A stretch of 64,000 nt of DNA. Source: Clostridium cavendishii DSM 21758. Lineage in GTDB: Bacteria; Bacillota; Clostridia; Clostridiales; Clostridiaceae. The translations under genes and the position numbers were made by a program. The stretch spans positions 1 through 64,000 of the forward strand of contig NZ_FQZB01000018.1 of the NCBI RefSeq assembly GCF_900141845.1. Reading direction: 5' to 3'. Under the pieces are notes generated by a model. That model was given only the letters and a program-made list of their open reading frames with translations, had not been told where the DNA came from and made no database searches. Within the stretch, counting starts at the first letter, position 1; each line of letters opens with the position of its first letter. Of the stretch, positions 59,461-64,000 are shown in pieces.

Positions 59461-60927
59461 ATGGGTAAAATAAATCTAAAAGAAAAAAGAAATATGTCAA
59501 TGTTAATGGATTTTTATGAGTTAACTATGAGTAATGCTTATTTATCTAAGGGTCTAAAAGATAAAGTAGTTTACTTTGATATGTTTTTTAGAAAGGTTCC
59601 AGAACAAGGTGGTTTTGCTATAATGGCAGGGTTAAAGCAATTAACTGAGTATATTGAAGGTTTAAAATTTGATGAAGCCGATATAGAATATTTGAGAAGT
59701 TTAAATATTTTTAATGAAGAATTTTTAGAGTATCTAAGAAACTTTAAGTTCACAGGATCAATATATTCAGTGAAGGAAGGAACACCAATATTTCCGAATG
59801 AACCAATAATAACTGTTAAAGCTCCTATAATAGAAGCTCAGCTTATAGAAACTATGATACTTTTAACTATAAACCATCAAAGTCTTATAGCCACAAAGGC
59901 GAATAGAATAGCAAGGGCAGCTAAAGGAATACCAATTTTAGAGTTTGGAGCAAGACGTTCCCAAGGTTATGATGGTTCTATATATGGAGCTAGAGCTGCA
60001 TATATAGGGGGAGCTCAGGGAACAGCAACAGCAATAGCAGGAGAAGTTTTTGGCATACCTGTTTTTGGTACTATGGCCCATAGTTGGATTCAACTTTTTG
60101 AAGATGAATATGAAGCTTTCAAAGCTTATGCAGAAAGCTATCCTGATAGTTGTACTTTGCTTGTAGACACTTATTCAGTTTTAGAAAGTGGAGTACCAAA
60201 TGCTATAAAGGTAGCAAAAGAGGTATTAGAGCCTATGGGTAAAAGACTTAAAGGTGTTAGACTGGATAGTGGAGATATGGCTTATCTTTCAAGAAAAACT
60301 AGAAAAATGTTAGATGAAGCAGGTCTAAATGATTGTAATATAGTTGCTTCAAATTCATTAGATGAATATACAATAACAAGTCTTTTAAACCAAGGTGCAA
60401 AAATAGATGTTTTTGGAGTAGGAGAGAGACTTGTTACTTCAAAAGCAGAGCCTGTATTTGGAGGGGTGTATAAATTAGTTGCTGTGGAAGATAATGAAGG
60501 AAAACCAATTCCAAGAATAAAGTTATCAGAGAACGTAGAGAAAGTATCAAATCCTGGTTTTAAAAAGGTATATAGGTTATTTAATAAAGAAAATGATACA
60601 GCTATAGCAGATATAATAACTATGGCAGATGAAGTAATAGATGATACAAATCCATATACTATTTTTGACCCGGTTTATACTTGGAAAAAGAAAAAATTAA
60701 CTAATTACTATGCAGTAGAATTGCAAATTCCTATTTTTGAAGATGGAGTCAAGGTTTATAAAAGTCCATCTCTTAAAGAAATAAAGCATTATTGCGAGGA
60801 AGAGGTCAATAAGCTTTGGGAAGAGGTTAGAAGATTTGAAAATCCTCATACTTATTATGTGGATTTATCTAAAAAGCTTTGGAATACTAAAAGAGAACTT
60901 ATTGAAAGATTAAGGGAAGAAAATTAA
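59461..60927 (+). CDS. pncB: Nicotinate phosphoribosyltransferase
   Basis: Joins nicotinate and PRPP to make nicotinate mononucleotide, using ATP. 488 residues, the usual length for the Firmicutes form. Marks are the N-terminal DFYELTMSNAYL, the phospho-site region LEFGARRSQGYDG, HSWIQLF, KGVRLDSGDMAYLS and GVGERLVTS. AAAGGAG precedes the ATG. The 176-base gap after pncA has a palindrome TAGTT/AACTA (59394-59410), which could be a repressor site (weak). Confidence 0.96.
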   Translation: MGKINLKEKRNMSMLMDFYELTMSNAYLSKGLKDKVVYFDMFFRKVPEQGGFAIMAGLKQLTEYIEGLKFDEADIEYLRSLNIFNEEFLEYLRNFKFTGSIYSVKEGTPIFPNEPIITVKAPIIEAQLIETMILLTINHQSLIATKANRIARAAKGIPILEFGARRSQGYDGSIYGARAAYIGGAQGTATAIAGEVFGIPVFGTMAHSWIQLFEDEYEAFKAYAESYPDSCTLLVDTYSVLESGVPNAIKVAKEVLEPMGKRLKGVRLDSGDMAYLSRKTRKMLDEAGLNDCNIVASNSLDEYTITSLLNQGAKIDVFGVGERLVTSKAEPVFGGVYKLVAVEDNEGKPIPRIKLSENVEKVSNPGFKKVYRLFNKENDTAIADIITMADEVIDDTNPYTIFDPVYTWKKKKLTNYYAVELQIPIFEDGVKVYKSPSLKEIKHYCEEEVNKLWEEVRRFENPHTYYVDLSKKLWNTKRELIERLREEN

Positions 60928-60932
60928 ATAAT

Positions 60933-60976
60933 AAAAATTAGGCTGAATTATGCGCTAATTCAGTCTAATTTTTATT
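60933..60976. terminator. Terminator between pncB and folA
   Basis: An 18-bp stem (AAAAATTAGGCTGAATTA with one G-T pair) serves both converging genes. Confidence 0.9.
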
Positions 60977-60983
60977 GTTAATA

Positions 60984-61475
60984 TCAAACTCTCTCTAATG
61001 TTATAAATGAAAAATCAATAGTATCATTACTACTAGCTGACATAGATATACAATCCATTTCTCTCCATAAATTCATATCTATTTCCGGGAAATAAGTATC
61101 CCCTTCATAAGATTTATTAAGTTTTGTTAAATAAATCTTTTTAGCATAAGGCAAAAGCTGTTTATATATTTGTCCGCCACCAATTATAAATGTTTCCTCA
61201 TTAGAGTTTTCGTATTCTTTTATAATATCATTTATATCGTGAATAACTGTTACTCTTTCATCGTCAACTTTAAAGTTAGTATCTTTAGTTATGACTATAT
61301 GATGTCTATTTGGAAGTATTGAAGGTAATGATTCAAAGGTTTTCCTACCCATTATTATTTTATGGCCTGTAGTTATAGTTTTAAATCTTTTTAAGTCCTC
61401 TGATATATGCCAAAGTAGTTTATTATTAGCACCTATTACATTATTAGCAGATACAGCCACTATTATAGATAACAT
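60984..61475 (-). CDS. folA: Dihydrofolate reductase
   Basis: Reduces dihydrofolate to tetrahydrofolate with NADPH. 163 residues. Family marks are VSANNVIGANNKLLWHISEDL (split: NNVIGANNKLLWHI), the catalytic acidic residue in SEDLKRF, MGRKTFESLP and FIIGGGQIYKQLLP. It overlaps the upstream thyA gene by one base, so the two steps of thymidylate synthesis are made together. Confidence 0.95.
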   Translation of the reverse strand: MLSIIVAVSANNVIGANNKLLWHISEDLKRFKTITTGHKIIMGRKTFESLPSILPNRHHIVITKDTNFKVDDERVTVIHDINDIIKEYENSNEETFIIGGGQIYKQLLPYAKKIYLTKLNKSYEGDTYFPEIDMNLWREMDCISMSASSNDTIDFSFITLERV

Positions 61476-62266
61476 TAAACAGCCACCTCCATAGAGATTT
61501 TTTCATGGTGCTTATAATCTATAAGCTTTATATCATCAGCTTTAAAGTCATAAAAGTCTTTTATTTCAGGATTTATCCAAAGTTTAGGAGCTTCGAAAGC
61601 TTCAGTTTTCTTAGTAAGCTGTAATTTAAGTCCTTCTACATGATTTTCATAAATATGAGCATTATTTATAACATGTGTAAATAATCCTGGTTTAAGGCCA
61701 GTTACTTGAGCTAAAAGATGAACTAATACAGCATATTGAGATGTATTAAACGGAACGCCTAATCCTATATCACCACTTCTTTGTACAAGCATACAATTAA
61801 GTTTGCCATCAGTAACATCCCATAAGGTTAAGAAACAACAAGGAGCTAAAGCACCAGTTTCTAAGTATGGAATCTGCCATAAATTTATCATCATTCTTCT
61901 GTCTTGAGGATTATTTTTTAAGGCATCTATAAGTTTATCTATTTGATCAAACTTTTTTACTACCCATCCATAGCTAGTACCTATAGTTCCATCATCCATC
62001 ATCCATTCATCCCAAATACGAACCTTTTGTTCCTGAAGTTTTTTAACATCATTAGATTGGTCTTTAAATATCCATAGAAGTTCTTTAACAGCAGTTTTAA
62101 AAGCAACAAATTTTGTTGTTAAAATAGGAAACTCCTTTTCTAGATTAAATTGCATAATTTGATGTGGTAATTTATATGTAGGAATCCCAGTTCTATTATT
62201 ATCAAAATAACCATTTTCAAGGATATTCTCTACTATTTCTAAATATTTTTTATCATATACACTCAC
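61475..62266 (-). CDS. thyA: Thymidylate synthase
   Basis: Methylates dUMP to dTMP with methylene-tetrahydrofolate. 263 residues, the E. coli-type length. Marks are NRTGIPTYKLP, the nucleophile region LAPCCFLTLW, QRSGDIGLGVPFN and the His/Tyr region THVINNAHIYENH. The residue after the catalytic Cys is Cys where E. coli has His. GTG start after GGGAG. First gene of thyA-folA. Confidence 0.95.
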   Translation of the reverse strand: MSVYDKKYLEIVENILENGYFDNNRTGIPTYKLPHQIMQFNLEKEFPILTTKFVAFKTAVKELLWIFKDQSNDVKKLQEQKVRIWDEWMMDDGTIGTSYGWVVKKFDQIDKLIDALKNNPQDRRMMINLWQIPYLETGALAPCCFLTLWDVTDGKLNCMLVQRSGDIGLGVPFNTSQYAVLVHLLAQVTGLKPGLFTHVINNAHIYENHVEGLKLQLTKKTEAFEAPKLWINPEIKDFYDFKADDIKLIDYKHHEKISMEVAV

Positions 62267-62339
62267 AATTAAATACTCCCTTCTACAACTTATAATTAAT
62301 ATATAATTTTAACTCTATATATTAAATTTTTCAAATACT

Positions 62340-62371
62340 AAAAAACACCATGAATCACATTCATGATGTTA
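62340..62371 (-). terminator. Terminator of membrane paralogue 1
   Basis: On the minus strand AACATCATGAAT pairs with ATTCATGGTGTT (one mismatch), followed by TTTT. Confidence 0.8.
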
Positions 62372-62388
62372 AATAGACAAAGTTAATC

Positions 62389-62814
62389 TTAATAGCTGTC
62401 GTTATTTACTTTAAATCCAAATAATTCTCTTTGTTGATAAATAAAGAATGCCATTAAACAAGGTAATAAAAGGTTTGTTATGATGCCTTTTATATTTGAT
62501 CCATTTTTAACGAAGGCAGTTATTAAATTTATTAAAGTCATTCCAAAGTAAATAAATACTCCTATTTTATTTTTTCTCCAAATTAAAATAAGAGAAATTA
62601 CTTGTATAGTTATAACAAATAATAAAATAATTGTAATTGCGGGTGTTAACTTTTTAAAAGTTTCAAAAGCAAGACCACTACCAGTTTTGTTAATTGTATC
62701 TTTTAAGGCTAGAAAAGAGATTAATCCAAATATTAAAAAGGCATCTGCGAGCCATGTTAAAATAGCAATTATTTTAATTCCAATACTTACTTTTTGTTCT
62801 TGAAAGTCATTCAT
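62389..62814 (-). CDS. Small four-helix membrane protein, paralogue 1
   Basis: 141 residues with four hydrophobic segments (about 12-30, 50-75, 82-100 and 108-128). I recognise no named family. It shares the start pattern EQKVxIGIKxIAI, the middle ILIWRKNKIGVFIYFGM, and the ending FGFKVNNDSY with the next gene upstream, so the two are tandem duplicates. Both have similar terminators. Function unknown. GAGGGGG lies before the ATG. Confidence 0.8.
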   Translation of the reverse strand: MNDFQEQKVSIGIKIIAILTWLADAFLIFGLISFLALKDTINKTGSGLAFETFKKLTPAITIILLFVITIQVISLILIWRKNKIGVFIYFGMTLINLITAFVKNGSNIKGIITNLLLPCLMAFFIYQQRELFGFKVNNDSY

Positions 62815-62935
62815 TTAAACATTCCCCCTCTTTAAAAATTTTAAATAATAAGTAATATAATACAACTTATTATTTTAAATTACAATATAGTAAAATATTG
62901 TTTGTAAAAACAAATAATAGACTACGTAAAAAAAT

Positions 62936-62968
62936 AAAAACACCACGAAAATTCGTGGTGTTTTTATT
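62936..62968 (-). terminator. Terminator of membrane paralogue 2
   Basis: A perfect 14-bp stem AAAAACACCACGAA with its complement. The core resembles the terminator of paralogue 1. Confidence 0.9.
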
Positions 62969-62970
62969 TA

Positions 62971-63384
62971 TTAATAAGAATCATTATTTACCTGAAAACC
63001 AAATATTTCTCTTTTTGCATAAATAAAATAAGCCATTAATCCAGGTAAAATTAAACCTATTAAACTAGTCAGAGAAAAACCCATTTGAATAGAACCCATT
63101 ATAAAACCAATTATAACTATACCAAAATAAATAAAAATACCAATTTTATTTTTATTTAATATAAGGATAAGAGAAACAATTTCAATAATAGAAAATGCCA
63201 TCAATAACATAGTGTATGTTGTTGTAAATTTTGAATAAATTTCTCCACCAGGCATAGCTTCAAGTGTGTCTTTCATAGCAAATATAGCGATATAGCCTAT
63301 TATTGCTAATCCTTGAAATATAAAAGATATAATAGCGATTGTTTTTATTCCCGCGCCTACTTTTTGTTCTTTAAACTCTTCCAT
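62971..63384 (-). CDS. Small four-helix membrane protein, paralogue 2
   Basis: 137 residues, four hydrophobic segments. Aligns along its whole length with the protein encoded at 62389 (EFKEQKVGAGIKTIAI at the start, LNKNKIGIFIYFGI in the middle, FGFQVNNDSY at the end). The highly conserved ending suggests that the C terminus matters. GAAGGGGG precedes the ATG. Each copy has its own terminator. Confidence 0.8.
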   Translation of the reverse strand: MEEFKEQKVGAGIKTIAIISFIFQGLAIIGYIAIFAMKDTLEAMPGGEIYSKFTTTYTMLLMAFSIIEIVSLILILNKNKIGIFIYFGIVIIGFIMGSIQMGFSLTSLIGLILPGLMAYFIYAKREIFGFQVNNDSY

Positions 63385-63611
63385 TTGAATATCCCCCTTC
63401 TAATAATTATATATTTATTAAATAAATATAATAATATTATATGATTCCATGGAATAAATTACAATAACTGTGTCTTCATTTAATCTAAATTTAAGATTAG
63501 CGAAATATAAAATTTAAAGTTTGGATATACATAATTTATTGATGTATAATAGTAATAATGATAGTTTAAATAAATTTTAGAATTAGTAATTATTTTTGAG
63601 AGGTGAAGAAT

Positions 63612-64000
63612 TTGGCATATCAAGCGTTATATAGAGAATGGAGACCTACAAAATTCGAGGATGTAGTTGGGCAAGAACACATAACAATTACACTTAGAAA
63701 TCAAATTGTAAATGAGAGAATAGCCCATGCTTATCTTTTTTGTGGTACAAGAGGAACAGGTAAGACTTCAACAGCTAAAGTTATGGCTAAGGCTTTGAAT
63801 TGCTTGAATCCTACTGAAGGAGAACCTTGTAATGAATGCGATATGTGCAAAAAGATAAATAATGGATTAGCTATAGATATAACAGAATTAGATGCTGCAT
63901 CTAACAATGGTGTAGATAAAATAAGGGATATTATAGATGATGTACAATATCCGCCACAAGAATCAAGATATAAGGTTTATATAATGGATGAAGTTCATAT
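63612..64000 (+). CDS. dnaX: DNA polymerase III gamma/tau subunit, 5' part
   Basis: Clamp-loader ATPase. The window ends after 129 codons. The TTG start at 63612 lies 6-7 bases after GAGAGGTGA. The N-terminal sequence AYQALYREWRPTKFEDVVGQ is typical. Walker A is GTRGTGKTST (about 45-54) and zinc-binding Cys residues occur at CNECDMC (about 74-82) plus an earlier Cys in ALNC. Walker B begins MDEVH at the cut. dnaX lies beside SRP RNA in B. subtilis; here 8.4 kb of other genes lie between. Confidence 0.97.
   Translation, partial: MAYQALYREWRPTKFEDVVGQEHITITLRNQIVNERIAHAYLFCGTRGTGKTSTAKVMAKALNCLNPTEGEPCNECDMCKKINNGLAIDITELDAASNNGVDKIRDIIDDVQYPPQESRYKVYIMDEVH

Overview
The window is AT-rich chromosomal DNA from a low-GC Gram-positive anaerobe. 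I read it as Clostridium sensu stricto (cluster I). Supporting signs are AGGAGG-type ribosome binding sites, AddA/AddB in place of RecBCD, rubrerythrin, a glnA gene followed by an ANTAR antiterminator, a long Bacillus/Clostridium-type SRP RNA, and cohesin/dockerin and chitin-binding secreted proteins. I do not name a species. I see no prophage, transposase, CRISPR array or rRNA.

Layout. 1-3.7 kb: two pairs of serine tRNAs bracket a secreted M4 metalloprotease with carbohydrate-binding modules. 3.9-15 kb: a metallophosphoesterase, addB-addA, a diguanylate cyclase and a YhaM-type exoribonuclease. 15-20 kb: an L,D-transpeptidase, pepT, then glnA with a leader hairpin and its ANTAR regulator nitR. 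20-28 kb: sbcD-sbcC, a tandem hairpin repeat, rubrerythrin, DegV, an NRAMP transporter and tRNA-Arg(ACG). 28-37 kb: a secreted BIG2-cohesin-dockerin protein, an orphan CARF/nuclease (Card1/Can2-like) protein, psd, a TetR-YhgE pair, an Asn-rich surface protein and tRNA-Arg(CCT). 37-47 kb: small secreted proteins and lipoproteins, an MFS-TetR efflux pair, a NAGPA-type glycosidase, a CNNM/CorC protein, and an ABC transporter with a two-component system. 47-55 kb: tadA, tRNA-Ser(CGA), a COG0523 GTPase/permease cluster, a YeiH transporter, an XRE/membrane-protein pair, tRNA-Ser(GGA) and SRP RNA. 55-64 kb: a DEAD-box helicase, an NAD salvage cluster (NrtR-PncA-PncB), thyA-folA, two tandem membrane paralogues, and the 5' end of dnaX.

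How genes work together. AddAB and SbcCD process DNA ends. glnA and nitR form a nitrogen-control unit likely acting through a leader terminator. Each TetR gene shares an inverted-repeat operator with its transporter neighbour. The NrtR-like Nudix gene precedes nicotinamidase and nicotinate phosphoribosyltransferase. ThyA and DHFR are coupled by a one-base overlap.

The most interesting items are: a dispersed hairpin repeat whose ends supply stop codons to adjacent genes; the duplicated tRNA frame around the protease; the orphan CARF nuclease with an altered active site; the cohesin-plus-dockerin protein with no catalytic domain; a terminator-like hairpin that overlaps the rubrerythrin ribosome binding site; and the paired GTPases of the permease cluster, one of which lacks the metal-binding cysteines.
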